A stretch of 60,413 nt of DNA from CAZGRP01 sp964527995 (GCA_964527995.1 CAZGRP010000026.1:1-60413), one strand, 5' to 3'. Numbered from the stretch's first letter, positions 1 through 17,643 are shown. Notes: generated from the letters alone by a model not told the origin. Made by a program: numbers and translations.

Positions 1-53
1 AGAGTCACAGCCTTCCAAGCTGTTGGTCGCGGGTTCGAGTCCCGTCTCCCGCT
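1..53 (+). tRNA. tRNA-Gly (anticodon TCC), 5' end cut off by the window
   Basis: The 3' part of a tRNA is visible. The anticodon loop CTTCCAA is flanked by a CAGC/GCTG-type stem and gives anticodon TCC, which reads glycine codons. The T-arm (GCGGGTTCGAGTCCCGT) and the 3' acceptor strand CTCCCGC follow, with discriminator T at 53. The 5' acceptor strand and D-arm lie before the window. CCA is not encoded (the next bases are CAA). It sits in the classic tRNA-Gly, tRNA-Thr, tuf, tRNA-Trp, secE order found near tufB in many bacteria. Confidence 0.93.
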
Positions 54-92
54 CAAGACTGGTGAATGACCAGCTTTCCGTGATCGGTGCAG

Positions 93-165
93 GCCCACGT
101 AGCTCAGTCGGTAGAGCACTTCCTTGGTAAGGAAGAGGCCACCGGTTCAAGTCCGGTCGTGGGCT
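93..165 (+). tRNA. tRNA-Thr (anticodon GGT)
   Basis: The acceptor strands GCCCACG (93-99) and CGTGGGC (158-164) pair perfectly. The D-arm AGCTCAGTCGGTAGAGC, the anticodon stem-loop TTCCTTGGTAAGGAA with anticodon GGT, and the T-arm CCGGTTCAAGTCCGG are all present. The discriminator is T165 and CCA is not encoded. It lies 39 nt after tRNA-Gly and upstream of tuf, so it is probably cotranscribed and processed out of the same precursor. Confidence 0.97.
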
Positions 166-285
166 CCCCGGTTTTCGGTAAAAACTGATACGGTGTTGTG
201 ATAGTTGGCCGCTGGCTATTGTCGGAGTCTTACCGGCAACCGTCACAAGACCAAAATCCAAGCGCGAGATTAGGAGGAAAGGTCT

Positions 286-1476
286 ATGGCTAAAGAGAAA
301 TTCGAGCGTACGAAGCCGCACGTCAATATCGGGACGATCGGCCATGTCGATCACGGCAAAACGACCCTCACCGCGGCGATTACGCACGTGCTGGCCCGAA
401 GAGGTCTGGCCAGGGAGAGGAGCTACGACGAGATCGACAACGCGCCCGAGGAAAAGGCTCGCGGCCTGACGATCAATGCGCACCATGCTGAGTATGAGAC
501 GGAGAATCGTCACTACGCACACGTGGATTGCCCTGGGCATGCCGACTACGTCAAGAACATGATCACTGGCGCAGCGCAGATGGACGGCGCCATTCTGGTG
601 GTGAGTGCCGCAGACGGTCCGATGCCGCAAACACGCGAGCACATTCTGTTGGCGCGTCAGGTTGGCGTACCCTACATCGTTGTCTATCTGAACAAGGTGG
701 ATCAGGTGGACGATCCGGAACTGCTCGAGCTGGTGGAGCTGGAGGTGCGCGAGCTGCTGAATGAGTACGATTTTCCCGGCGATGACGTGCCGGTCATCAA
801 GGGCAGCGCTCTCGAAGCGTTGAACAATCCCGACGACCCCGAGAAGACCAAGAGCATCATCGAGCTGATGGAAGCGGTGGATAGCTACATTCCCACACCC
901 GAACGAGAGGTGGACAAGCCGTTCCTGATGCCGGTCGAAGATGTCTTCAGCATCACTGGTCGCGGCACCGTCGGCACAGGCCGAATCGAGCGCGGCAGGG
1001 TGCGTGTGGGCGACGAGGTTGAGATCGTCGGCCTGGGCGCCAAGCGCAAGACGGTCGTCACCGGCGTCGAGATGTTCCGCAAGCTGCTCGACGAGGGTCA
1101 GGCTGGCGACAACGTCGGTCTTCTTCTGCGCGGGGTCGAGAAGGACGAGCTCGAGCGTGGCATGGTCGTGGCCGCTCCCGGTTCGATCACGCCTCACACG
1201 AAATTCTCCGCCAACGTGTACGTGCTGAAGAAAGAAGAGGGCGGCCGGCATACGCCGTTCTTCAATGGCTACCGTCCTCAGTTCTACTTCCGCACTACCG
1301 ACGTCACCGGCGTCATCCAGTTGCCGGAAGGCGTGGAAATGGTCATGCCGGGTGACAACGTGGAAATGACTGTCGAACTGATCGCACCGATTGCCATGGA
1401 GGAGGGACTTCGGTTCGCCATCCGCGAAGGCGGACGAACCGTCGGCGCCGGTGTGGTCAGCAAGATCACCGAGTAA
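286..1476 (+). CDS. tuf: Elongation factor Tu
   Basis: EF-Tu is the GTPase that delivers aminoacyl-tRNA to the ribosomal A site. The 396-residue length is normal. The G1 loop GHVDHGKT is at residues 19-26, the G2 threonine in RGLTI near 62, the G3 motif DCPGH at 81-85 and the G4 motif NKVD at 136-139, followed by the two beta-barrel domains and the conserved C-terminal GGRTVGAGVVSKI. A strong ribosome-binding site (AGGAGG at 272-277) fixes the ATG start. Effector-region residues read INAHHAEYET rather than the common INTSHVEYET, a mild variation. This is the tufB-type location; no second copy follows fusA in this window. Confidence 0.99.
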   Translation: MAKEKFERTKPHVNIGTIGHVDHGKTTLTAAITHVLARRGLARERSYDEIDNAPEEKARGLTINAHHAEYETENRHYAHVDCPGHADYVKNMITGAAQMDGAILVVSAADGPMPQTREHILLARQVGVPYIVVYLNKVDQVDDPELLELVELEVRELLNEYDFPGDDVPVIKGSALEALNNPDDPEKTKSIIELMEAVDSYIPTPEREVDKPFLMPVEDVFSITGRGTVGTGRIERGRVRVGDEVEIVGLGAKRKTVVTGVEMFRKLLDEGQAGDNVGLLLRGVEKDELERGMVVAAPGSITPHTKFSANVYVLKKEEGGRHTPFFNGYRPQFYFRTTDVTGVIQLPEGVEMVMPGDNVEMTVELIAPIAMEEGLRFAIREGGRTVGAGVVSKITE

Positions 1477-1503
1477 TCCAACCCACGTGAAGGAGCGGAG
1501 CCA

Positions 1504-1665
1504 GTGGCTCGTGGAAATCGAGATCTTGTAATTCTCGAATGCACGACGTGCAAGCATCGGAATTACACGACCACCAAGAACAAGCGCAAACACCCAGAGA
1601 GGGTGGAATACCGGAAATACTGCCCTTTCTGCAATCAGCATACGGCCCATAAAGAGACACGGTGA
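1504..1665 (+). CDS. rpmG: 50S ribosomal protein L33 (zinc-binding form)
   Basis: A 53-residue small gene starting at GTG 1504, 27 nt after tuf, with GAAGGAG upstream as ribosome-binding site. The product contains the L33 core (ILECTTCKHRNYTTTKN, later YRKYCPFCNQHTAHKET) with cysteine pairs at residues 13/16 and 40/43 forming the zinc ribbon of the C+ type. L33 is a small protein near the E site of the large subunit. Its position between tuf and tRNA-Trp/secE is common outside Proteobacteria. Confidence 0.96.
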   Translation: MARGNRDLVILECTTCKHRNYTTTKNKRKHPERVEYRKYCPFCNQHTAHKETR

Positions 1666-1673
1666 CATCGGTT

Positions 1674-1709
1674 CCCCTATCCCATTGTGTTTCGGGATAG
1701 GGGGTTGTT
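1674..1709 (+). terminator. Strong hairpin between rpmG and tRNA-Trp
   Basis: CCCCTATCCC (1674-1683) pairs perfectly with GGGATAGGGG (1694-1703) around a 10-nt loop, followed by the moderately T-rich GTTGTTC. It starts 8 nt after the rpmG stop codon. The U-tract is weak, so it may be a partial terminator or a processing hairpin that separates the mRNA from tRNA-Trp. Confidence 0.6.
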
Positions 1710-1710
1710 C

Positions 1711-1787
1711 AGGCGAGTAGCTCAACTTGGGAGAGCACCGGACTCCAAATCCGGCGGTTGCGGGTTCAAGTCCTGCCTCGCCTGCCA
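1711..1787 (+). tRNA. tRNA-Trp (anticodon CCA) with encoded 3' CCA
   Basis: The acceptor strands AGGCGAG (1711-1717) and CTCGCCT (1777-1783) pair fully. The anticodon stem-loop CCGGACTCCAAATCCGG carries CCA, which reads UGG. The discriminator is G1784, the expected base for tRNA-Trp, and CCA is encoded at 1785-1787, unlike the two tRNAs upstream. Its location before secE is the conserved bacterial arrangement. Confidence 0.97.
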
Positions 1788-1813
1788 GTTTTACTCCGGA
1801 GCTCGACGGGGGG

Positions 1814-1845
1814 AGGCGCTCTGCCCAATGCTCGAGCGCCTTTTA
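1814..1845 (+). terminator. Terminator or attenuator after tRNA-Trp
   Basis: AGGCGCTC (1814-1821) and GAGCGCCT (1834-1841) form a perfect 8-bp stem with a 12-nt loop, followed directly by TTTTA. This looks like an intrinsic terminator ending the tRNA/tuf unit, or an attenuator controlling read-through into secE and nusG. No convincing promoter is visible between it and secE. Confidence 0.7.
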
Positions 1846-1884
1846 TGTGGACAGAACAACTCGCAGGGTGAAGTGCAATGAACG

Positions 1885-1909
1885 TGACGTCCGCTGGATT
1901 CGGACGTCA
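1885..1909 (+). promoter_or_regulatory. Hairpin in the secE leader
   Basis: TGACGTCCG (1885-1893) and CGGACGTCA (1901-1909) form a perfect 9-bp stem with a 7-nt loop, ending 17 nt before the secE ATG. There is no U-tract, so it is not a terminator. It could stabilise the processed 5' end of the secE-nusG message or influence secE translation. Confidence 0.5.
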
Positions 1910-1926
1910 AGCGTGAAGGACACGGG

Positions 1927-2124
1927 ATGAAACTGGTCGAAAAGAGTACAAAGTTCGTCTCGGAGGTCCGCCAGGAAATGTCGAAGGTGAGCTGGCCGGC
2001 CTGGGAGGAACTCAAGGGTTCAACGATTATGGTTTTGGTGATCTCGCTTCTCTTCTCGATCTACATCTTTGTGATCGATCAGGCGCTGACAGTCACGATC
2101 AAGCTCATCTTCGGCACGCAATGA
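1927..2124 (+). CDS. secE: Preprotein translocase subunit SecE
   Basis: SecE is the essential clamp subunit of the SecYEG channel in the inner membrane. The 65-residue product has the single-TM form: an amphipathic N-terminal helix with the conserved EVRQEMSKVSWPAWEEL segment, then one membrane helix (roughly residues 37-60). It lies between tRNA-Trp and nusG, the invariant bacterial position. AAGGACACGGG upstream gives a modest ribosome-binding site. Confidence 0.97.
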   Translation: MKLVEKSTKFVSEVRQEMSKVSWPAWEELKGSTIMVLVISLLFSIYIFVIDQALTVTIKLIFGTQ

Positions 2125-2139
2125 CGAATCAGGTTGACG

Positions 2140-2730
2140 ATGGCAAAGGGTAAAGACAAAGAGAGTGCCGTGGAGGCTGCGGCGGCGGAAGCACCGGACG
2201 AAAAAAAATGGTATGCCGTACACGTTCTTTCCGGCCACGAACGCAAGGTCAAGGCCTACCTGGAAAATGAAATCAAGGCCGCCAACCTGGGAGATCGGAT
2301 TACCAACATTCTGATCCCCAGCGAAGAAGTGACCGAGATGCGGGACGGCAAGAAGCGGACACGTGACAAGGTATTCTTTCCTGGATACATGCTGGTGGAA
2401 ATGGTGCTCGACAAAGACACGCAACATCTCGTCCTCAGCACCCCTGGGGTCACCAACTTTGTCGGGCCCAAGAACAAACCACAAGCTCTGCGCAAGGAGG
2501 AGATCGACCGGATCCTCGGGAAGGTGGAAGAGAGCAAGGCGCGCGAAGTTCTGGAGGTTCCATTCCGCGTCGGCGACCCCATTCGCGTAATCGATGGGCC
2601 GTTCTCGGATTTTACGGGGTTTGTGCAGGAGGTCAACGAGGAAAAGAAGAAGGTCAAGGTGCTTGTGAGCATTTTCGGGCGGCCGACTCCTGTAGAGCTC
2701 GATTTTCTGCAGGTCGAACTGGAAAAGTAA
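2140..2730 (+). CDS. nusG: Transcription termination/antitermination factor NusG
   Basis: NusG binds the RNA polymerase clamp and links it to Rho or to the ribosome. The 196-residue product has a charged N-terminal tail, the NGN domain beginning near WYAVHVLSGHERKVK, and a C-terminal KOW domain (FRVGDPIRVIDGPFSDFTG). I chose ATG 2140, 6 nt after an AGG; an in-frame TTG at 2134 would add two residues. It lies 15 nt after secE and 18 nt before rplK, so it is cotranscribed with both. Confidence 0.97.
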   Translation: MAKGKDKESAVEAAAAEAPDEKKWYAVHVLSGHERKVKAYLENEIKAANLGDRITNILIPSEEVTEMRDGKKRTRDKVFFPGYMLVEMVLDKDTQHLVLSTPGVTNFVGPKNKPQALRKEEIDRILGKVEESKAREVLEVPFRVGDPIRVIDGPFSDFTGFVQEVNEEKKKVKVLVSIFGRPTPVELDFLQVELEK

Positions 2731-2748
2731 CCGGAGTTTTCTCTGACG

Positions 2749-3174
2749 ATGGCGAAGAAGGTCATTGCAACGATCAAACTACAGATTCCGGCCGGCGCCG
2801 CGAATCCCTCTCCGCCGGTGGGTCCCGCCTTGGGACAGCACGGCGTCAATATCATGGAGTTCTGCAAGGCGTTCAACGCTCGCACGCAGGACCAGCAGGG
2901 ACTGATCATTCCGGTTGTCATCACCGTTTTTGCGGATCGCTCGTTTACCTTTATCACCAAGACGCCGCCAGCGGCAGTGCTTCTGAAGAAGGCGGCCGGC
3001 CTCGAGAAGGGATCCAGCGAGCCGAATCGCAATAAGGTGGGCCGCGTCACCCGAGATCAGGTGCGGGAGATTGCCGAGCTTAAGATGCCCGACCTCAATG
3101 CGAACAATTTGGAAGCCGCCATGCGAATGGTGGAGGGAACGGCGCGGAGCATGGGTATCGTGGTGTCGGAATAG
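2749..3174 (+). CDS. rplK: 50S ribosomal protein L11
   Basis: L11 forms the GTPase-associated centre with 23S rRNA and the L10-L12 stalk. The 141-residue length is typical. The N-terminal domain carries the proline-rich PAGAANPSPPVGPALGQHGVNIMEFCKAFN region (thiostrepton-binding hinge, residues ~14-40) and the C-terminal domain binds rRNA. It precedes rplA by 23 nt. In many bacteria L1 represses this pair by binding near the rplK start; no clear L1 site mimic was verified here. Confidence 0.98.
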   Translation: MAKKVIATIKLQIPAGAANPSPPVGPALGQHGVNIMEFCKAFNARTQDQQGLIIPVVITVFADRSFTFITKTPPAAVLLKKAAGLEKGSSEPNRNKVGRVTRDQVREIAELKMPDLNANNLEAAMRMVEGTARSMGIVVSE

Positions 3175-3197
3175 TGGCTGAGTGAGGAACCCATCGA

Positions 3198-3902
3198 ATG
3201 AAGCATAGCAAGCGATATCGGGAGCTTGAGAAACTCGTTGATTCTGGCAAGGACTATCCCCTCGAAGAGGCGGTCAGGCTCGTCAAGGAGACCGCCAAGG
3301 CCAAGTTCGACGAGACCATTGAAATTGCAGTGCGCCTGGGGATCGATCCACGTCACGCGGATCAGATCGTTCGTGGCACCGTCTCCTTACCCCACGGCAC
3401 CGGTCGGGCCGTGCGTGTCCTGGTGCTGACGAAAGGGCCCAAGCAGACCGAAGCTGAGGAAGCGGGCGCGGATTACGTTGGTTTCGAGGAGTTTATCCAG
3501 AAGATCCAGGAGGGTTGGCTGGACTTCGACGTGGTCATCGCCACGCCCGACGTCATGGCGCAAGTCGGGAAGCTCGGGCGTATCCTCGGGCCTCGTGGCC
3601 TGATGCCCAACCCCAAGAGCGGCACGGTCACCATGGACGTCGGCAGGGCGGTGCAGGAGGTGAAGGCCGGTAAGATCGATTTCCGGAACGATCGCTACGG
3701 CATTATCCATGCCGCCATCGGCAAAGCCTCGTTTGCCGCCGAGCAGTTGACCGAGAACGTCAAAGCCTTTGTCGATGCCCTCCTGAGGCTGAAACCACCG
3801 GCAGCCAAGGGGCAATACATCCGGAGCGTAACTCTTTCGTCCACCATGGGCCCAGGAATTCCTGTGGACCGGTTCGAGCTCCAGGCTCTGGTTCGTGCCT
3901 GA
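3198..3902 (+). CDS. rplA: 50S ribosomal protein L1
   Basis: L1 forms the mobile L1 stalk that helps release deacylated tRNA, and is the usual repressor of rplK-rplA. The 234-residue protein has the family signature around GRILGPRGLMPNPKSGTV (residues ~128-145) in domain II, and the C-terminal SVTLSSTMGPGI segment typical of L1. The ATG start is 23 nt after rplK. Confidence 0.98.
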   Translation: MKHSKRYRELEKLVDSGKDYPLEEAVRLVKETAKAKFDETIEIAVRLGIDPRHADQIVRGTVSLPHGTGRAVRVLVLTKGPKQTEAEEAGADYVGFEEFIQKIQEGWLDFDVVIATPDVMAQVGKLGRILGPRGLMPNPKSGTVTMDVGRAVQEVKAGKIDFRNDRYGIIHAAIGKASFAAEQLTENVKAFVDALLRLKPPAAKGQYIRSVTLSSTMGPGIPVDRFELQALVRA

Positions 3903-3946
3903 GGCAGACATAGAACTCATCTGGAAACAGTAGGAACAGATTCGGG

Positions 3947-4480
3947 ATGCCAACACCACAGAAGGAAGCAGTCGTCGGTGAGGTCGCCGACAAGCTGAAA
4001 GAAGCGAAAGCCATCTATCTGACCGACTTCACTGGCTTAAGTGTTGCGGATATCAACCAGCTTCGGCGCAACTTCCGCGCATCGAACGTGGAGTATCGAG
4101 TCGTCAAGAACACGCTGGCTCGACTGTCTGCGCGAAAGGCGGGGCTCGAGGCAATTCTGCCATATCTCGAAGGCCCCACTGCGGTGGCCTTCAGCGCGGA
4201 CGATCCCATCGCCCCGGCCAAGGTCATTCAAGAGTTCGTACGCGGACGCGAGACGCCCAAGGTGAAGGTCTGCATCATTGAAGGTCAGCTTTTCGAGGGC
4301 GAACGGCTGCGAGAGCTCGCAGACATGCCGTCGCGCGAACAGCTGCTGGCAGGCCTGGCCGCTGGTCTCAATATGCCGCTCGTCAAGCTGGCTCAGACGC
4401 TGCAGGCCGGCCTGCAGAACCTGGTTTACGCACTAAATGCCCTCAAGGAGAAAAAGGAGGGACGCGCCGAACAGGAATAG
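3947..4480 (+). CDS. rplJ: 50S ribosomal protein L10
   Basis: L10 anchors L7/L12 dimers on the 50S stalk base. The 177-residue product begins with the typical KEAVVGEVADKLKEAKAIYL helix and shows the core NTLARLSARKAG. The C-terminal helix carrying L12 dimers follows residue ~130. The gap to rplA is only 44 nt, too short for the long L10 leader found upstream of rplJ in E. coli, so autoregulation, if present, must use a different element. Confidence 0.98.
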   Translation: MPTPQKEAVVGEVADKLKEAKAIYLTDFTGLSVADINQLRRNFRASNVEYRVVKNTLARLSARKAGLEAILPYLEGPTAVAFSADDPIAPAKVIQEFVRGRETPKVKVCIIEGQLFEGERLRELADMPSREQLLAGLAAGLNMPLVKLAQTLQAGLQNLVYALNALKEKKEGRAEQE

Positions 4481-4580
4481 TGGGCACAACGAAGTAGGAC
4501 GCTGACGCTGGCGTATCGAATTCTGGCTGTACGATTGCACCGAATCCATCTGTTTCACCATTAGAAAAAAGGAGGAGAAC

Positions 4581-4982
4581 ATGGCATCGGCCGCAAAAGA
4601 CAAGGTCGAACAAGTCTTGGACCTGATCGAAGGCATGACGATACTCGAAGTTTCCACTCTCGTCAAAGGAATTGAGGAGCGCTTTGGTGTCACAGCGGCG
4701 GCCCCGGCCGTGGCGTATGCACCGGCAGGTGGGCCAGGCGCTGCAGCCCCCGCCGAGGAGGCCGAAGAGAAGACCGAGTTTGATGTCGTTCTGCAGGCTG
4801 CCGGCGACAAGAAGATCCAGGTGATCAAAGTGGTGCGGGCGGTCACAAGCCTCGGTTTGAAAGAGGCCAAAGAACTGGTCGACAGCGCGCCCAAGGTCGT
4901 CAAGGAAGCACTGCCGAAAGACGAGGCCGAGAAGATCAAGGCTCAACTCGAAGAGGCGGGAGCGACCGTCGAGCTGAAGTAA
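4581..4982 (+). CDS. rplL: 50S ribosomal protein L7/L12
   Basis: L7/L12 is the multi-copy stalk protein that recruits translational GTPases. The 133-residue product has an N-terminal dimerisation domain, an Ala/Pro-rich hinge (residues ~37-62) and the C-terminal domain with the conserved EKTEFDVVL and IKVVRAVTSLGLKEAKELV helix motifs. A very strong ribosome-binding site (AAAAAAGGAGGAG) precedes the ATG, fitting the need for several copies per ribosome. The 100-nt gap after rplJ shows no convincing promoter. Confidence 0.98.
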   Translation: MASAAKDKVEQVLDLIEGMTILEVSTLVKGIEERFGVTAAAPAVAYAPAGGPGAAAPAEEAEEKTEFDVVLQAAGDKKIQVIKVVRAVTSLGLKEAKELVDSAPKVVKEALPKDEAEKIKAQLEEAGATVELK

Positions 4983-5021
4983 GCGGCTTCGAACCTCTGT
5001 TGCACAATAGGTGATTTTTTG

Positions 5022-8840
<3,819 letters not shown>

Positions 8841-8847
8841 ATCTTGG

Positions 8848-8887
8848 CTTGCGGGTCGCGGACTCGGTCGCCGACCGGAACCGCAAG
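8848..8887 (+). promoter_or_regulatory. Hairpin in the 160-nt rpoB-rpoC spacer
   Basis: CTTGCGG (8848-8854) pairs with CCGCAAG (8881-8887), and GTCG (8855-8858) can extend the stem by pairing with CGAC (8872-8875) across a small bulge. The whole gene-free spacer runs from 8841 to 9000 and ends with the rpoC ribosome-binding site GGGAGGT (8990-8996). No good promoter and no U-tract are seen, so a processing site or a translational control element for rpoC is more likely than a terminator. Confidence 0.45.
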
Positions 8888-9000
8888 GCTGGGTTGCGAC
8901 GCATGCCACAGTCAGGATCACGGATCGTTTGAAAAGCTGGTTGCAAACATAAGGTTCCACCCCGCTCAGCGCGAGTGGGAAGTGGATCTGGGAGGTCAAA

Positions 9001-13221
<4,221 letters not shown>

Positions 13222-13241
13222 TAGAAAAGTTGAAAATTCTG

Positions 13242-13270
13242 TTGCATTTGAGAGCAGCGGCGTTTATATT
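13242..13270 (+). promoter_or_regulatory. Promoter for rpsL-rpsG(-fusA)
   Basis: TTGCAT (-35, 13242-13247), a 17-nt spacer and TATATT (-10, 13265-13270) lie in the 76-nt rpoC-rpsL gap. Transcription would start near 13277, about 20 nt before the rpsL TTG, just covering the GGAGG ribosome-binding site. An AAAATCT heptamer directly follows the -10. The sequence around it is much richer in A+T than its surroundings. Confidence 0.75.
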
Positions 13271-13297
13271 TAAAATCTGTGACTTAACGGAGGAACG

Positions 13298-13669
13298 TTG
13301 CCGACCATCAATCAACTGATTCGCTATGGCCGCAAACGAGTGACGCGAAAGACGGCAGCGCCAGCTCTAGCTCGCTGCCCACAGCGCCGCGGCGTTTGCA
13401 CGCGTGTCTACACGACCACTCCGAAAAAGCCGAACTCGGCCCTTCGGAAGGTGGCTCGTGTGCGCCTCACCAACGGTTTTGAGGTGACGGCCTATATACC
13501 CGGCGAAGGGCACAATTTGCAGGAACACTCGATTGTGATGATTCGCGGCGGCAGAGTGAAGGACCTGCCGGGTGTTCGCTATCACATCGTACGTGGTGTC
13601 TATGATGCCAGTGGCGTCGAAGGACGTCACCAGGGCAGATCCAAGTATGGCACGAAGCTGAAGAAATGA
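13298..13669 (+). CDS. rpsL: 30S ribosomal protein S12
   Basis: S12 lines the decoding centre. The 123-residue protein starts at TTG 13298 behind a strong CGGAGGAA. It carries the conserved TTPKKPNSALRKVARVRL (the first loop lysine, K43, is the site of streptomycin resistance changes, and is wild type here) and the second loop GGRVKDLPGVRYHIVRG. The C-terminus GRSKYGTKLKK is typical for S12. Confidence 0.98.
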   Translation: MPTINQLIRYGRKRVTRKTAAPALARCPQRRGVCTRVYTTTPKKPNSALRKVARVRLTNGFEVTAYIPGEGHNLQEHSIVMIRGGRVKDLPGVRYHIVRGVYDASGVEGRHQGRSKYGTKLKK

Positions 13670-13695
13670 CGGCAAGAAGAGGGCGAGAGTAAGGG

Positions 13696-14166
13696 ATGCC
13701 ACGGAGAAAAAGACCGGTCAAAAGGGAGATTTTTCCAGACCCGGTTTACCAGAACACCCTGGTGACCAAGTTTATCAACGGCCTCATGCGCCAGGGCAAG
13801 AGAAGTGTTGCTGAGCGCATATTCTACGGTGCGTTGCAGCTCATCGAGGAGCGCACCGGCAAGAACGGGCTTGAAGTCTTTGAGAAAGCCGTTGAGAACG
13901 TCAAGCCGCTGCTCGAGGTCAAATCGCGTAGAGTCGGAGGAGCGACCTACCAGGTACCGGTCGAGGTACGGGCCGCTCGCCGGCAGGCGCTGGCGATACG
14001 CTGGCTCATCCTGTATGCCAGGCAGCGCGGTGAGCGTACCATGCGCGAGCGCCTTGCCTTCGAACTGATCGCGGCGGCGAACAACGAAGGCAGTGCAATC
14101 AAGAAACGCGAGGATACCCACCGGATGGCCGAGGCCAACAAGGCGTTTGCCCATTTCCGGTGGTAA
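13696..14166 (+). CDS. rpsG: 30S ribosomal protein S7
   Basis: S7 nucleates the 30S head and, in E. coli, represses the str operon. The 156-residue product starts MPRRKRPVKREIFPDPVY and contains the conserved FINGLMRQGKRSVAERIFY and GGATYQVPVEVRAARR segments. It lies 26 nt after rpsL. The RNA that follows (14167-14404) is structured, see the terminator and fusA leader entries. Confidence 0.98.
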   Translation: MPRRKRPVKREIFPDPVYQNTLVTKFINGLMRQGKRSVAERIFYGALQLIEERTGKNGLEVFEKAVENVKPLLEVKSRRVGGATYQVPVEVRAARRQALAIRWLILYARQRGERTMRERLAFELIAAANNEGSAIKKREDTHRMAEANKAFAHFRW

Positions 14167-14247
14167 CCCGGGCGTGAGGTAGCATTGCCTCCCCTTCAGA
14201 CCGAAGGGCTGGGGCGACACGCTAGACGGTGAAAGACAGCAGCAGTG

Positions 14248-14281
14248 AGGGAAGAGACGCTACGCAGGCTTTTCCCTTTTT
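14248..14281 (+). terminator. Intrinsic terminator or attenuator after rpsG
   Basis: AGGGAAGAG (14248-14256) pairs with CTTTTCCCT (14269-14277) with one G-T pair around a 12-nt loop; the T-run extends to 14281. It sits 81 nt after the rpsG stop and 124 nt before fusA, so it could partly uncouple fusA expression from rpsL-rpsG. Confidence 0.7.
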
Positions 14282-14317
14282 CATGCCCATGGCAGAAATG
14301 AAAAAGACGTAGGTGTT

Positions 14318-14398
14318 GGAAACCTAGCGCCGTTTGTTCGTTTCTCCACACCCGAGGGAGGAAATCGGCTAGGTTTCCTTCCCGTACAGTTTGTGGAG
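14318..14398 (+). promoter_or_regulatory. Structured fusA leader with a potential anti-Shine-Dalgarno loop
   Basis: GGAAACCTAGC (14318-14328) and GCTAGGTTTCC (14368-14378) form a perfect 11-bp stem closing a 39-nt loop. The loop contains CTCCACA (14344-14350), which is exactly complementary to TGTGGAG (14392-14398), the segment holding the fusA ribosome-binding site GGAG. Both pairings can coexist as a pseudoknot. Pairing with the ribosome-binding site would block fusA initiation. The loop also holds a GGGAGG (14356-14361) that could compete for CTCC. The pairings are seen directly; the regulatory role is inferred. Confidence 0.6.
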
Positions 14399-14404
14399 TT
14401 TTTT

Positions 14405-16492
<2,088 letters not shown>

Positions 16493-16505
16493 GAGGGGAC
16501 ATACC

Positions 16506-16549
16506 GGAGATGGAGCAGAGGAAACGAAATCGGCTGAGCGGACATCTCC
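16506..16549 (+). promoter_or_regulatory. Possible hairpin in the rpsJ leader
   Basis: GGAGATG (16506-16512) is exactly complementary to CATCTCC (16543-16549) in the 122-nt gap between fusA and rpsJ. A second weaker pairing, AAACA near 16558 with TGTTT downstream, lies just before the start region. In E. coli the S10 leader binds L4; no homology to that leader is evident, so this is only a candidate control region. Confidence 0.35.
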
Positions 16550-16614
16550 CTCTATGCAAACATGGCGATGTCGCAGTCGGTGTTTCCAAACGGTGAGCGA
16601 GGAGTGAAGAGCCG

Positions 16615-16923
16615 GTGGTTGGTCAGAAGATTCGTATCAAACTGAAAGCCTACGATCACAGGCTGATCGACAAATCGACGGACAAAATCATCCGTACCGC
16701 CAAGGCGACTGGAGCCGCGATTTCCGGACCGGTGCCGCTGCCGACCAAGCGGACCGTCTACACGGTGTTGCGGTCGCCCCATGTAGACAAGAAGTCGCGG
16801 GAGCAGTTCGAGACCCGCATCCACAAGCGTTTGATCGACATCCTGAACTCGACACCGAAGACTGTGGATGCGCTGATGAAGCTTGATCTGCCGGCGGGTG
16901 TAGACGTCGAAATCAAGGTCTAA
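16615..16923 (+). CDS. rpsJ: 30S ribosomal protein S10
   Basis: S10 is a 30S head protein that also acts with NusB in antitermination. The 102-residue product starts at GTG 16615 behind CGAGGAG and has the usual QKIRIKLKAYDHRLID start, the SGPVPLPTKRTVYTVLRSPH loop that reaches into the head, and the C-terminal DLPAGVDVEIKV. It opens the S10 cluster. Confidence 0.98.
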   Translation: MVGQKIRIKLKAYDHRLIDKSTDKIIRTAKATGAAISGPVPLPTKRTVYTVLRSPHVDKKSREQFETRIHKRLIDILNSTPKTVDALMKLDLPAGVDVEIKV

Positions 16924-17022
16924 GAGGAACATTGCCGTCGCGCGCTTGGCTTCGGCTGAGCCCCAGCGCAAGGGGTACGGGAGAGCCGATGGCGCGCAAA
17001 TCGTGATGGAGCAGACTCTTCC

Positions 17023-17643
17023 ATGAGTGGACTTCTAGGCAAAAAGTTGGGCATGACCCGAATCTTCGATCAGGCGGGGAGATCGATTCCGGTTACTGTG
17101 ATCGAGGCCGGGCCATGCTTCGTCACCCAAGTTAAGCGGGTCGAAAGCGACGGCTACGACGCTGTCCAGCTCGGTTACGAGGAAAAGAAAGAAAAGCATA
17201 CCACACGCCCGGAGATGGGCCATTTCGCCAAAGCGTCCGTGAAGCCGCTGCGCTACGTGCGGGAGTTTAAGGGTTTCGACAACCTCGATGAATTGAAGCC
17301 AGGAGACAAACTGACCGTGGAGATGTTTCGCGAGGGGGAAAGGGTCAAAGTGAGCGGGATCTCCAAGGGCCGCGGCTTTCAGGGCGTGGTTCGGCGCCAT
17401 GGTTTCGGAGGCGGACCCAAGACGCATGGTCAGAGCGACCGCCACCGGGCCCCGGGTTCGATTGGTCAGTCGTCTTTTCCATCCCGGGTGATGAAAGGCC
17501 TGCGCATGGCGGGGCGCCTGGGGAATGAGCGGGTCACGGTGCGCAACCTCGAGGTCGTCAAGGTCGATCCGGAGCGCAATATTCTGATGGTCAAGGGGGC
17601 TGTCCCGGGGGCACGAAACAGTGTGGTGATCATCCGAAAGTGA
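17023..17643 (+). CDS. rplC: 50S ribosomal protein L3
   Basis: L3 is an early assembly protein whose loop approaches the peptidyl-transferase centre. The 206-residue product starts LLGKKLGMTRIFDQAGRSIP and contains the signature SKGRGFQGVVRRHGFGGGP and the loop segment KTHGQSDRHRAPGSIGQSSF. It is followed 7 nt later by rplD. The 99-nt gap after rpsJ holds only GC-rich short repeats (two GCGCGC sites) with no convincing promoter. Confidence 0.98.
   Translation: MSGLLGKKLGMTRIFDQAGRSIPVTVIEAGPCFVTQVKRVESDGYDAVQLGYEEKKEKHTTRPEMGHFAKASVKPLRYVREFKGFDNLDELKPGDKLTVEMFREGERVKVSGISKGRGFQGVVRRHGFGGGPKTHGQSDRHRAPGSIGQSSFPSRVMKGLRMAGRLGNERVTVRNLEVVKVDPERNILMVKGAVPGARNSVVIIRK

Noticed and set aside
165..285. 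Possible tuf promoter (TTGTGA...TATTGT)
   Set aside because: The spacer is 15 nt and both boxes are poor; tuf may be read from a promoter before the tRNAs, outside the window.
4481..4580. Possible promoter between rplJ and rplL (TTGCAC near 4535)
   Set aside because: No -10-like hexamer at the right distance; cotranscription with strong translation of rplL is simpler.
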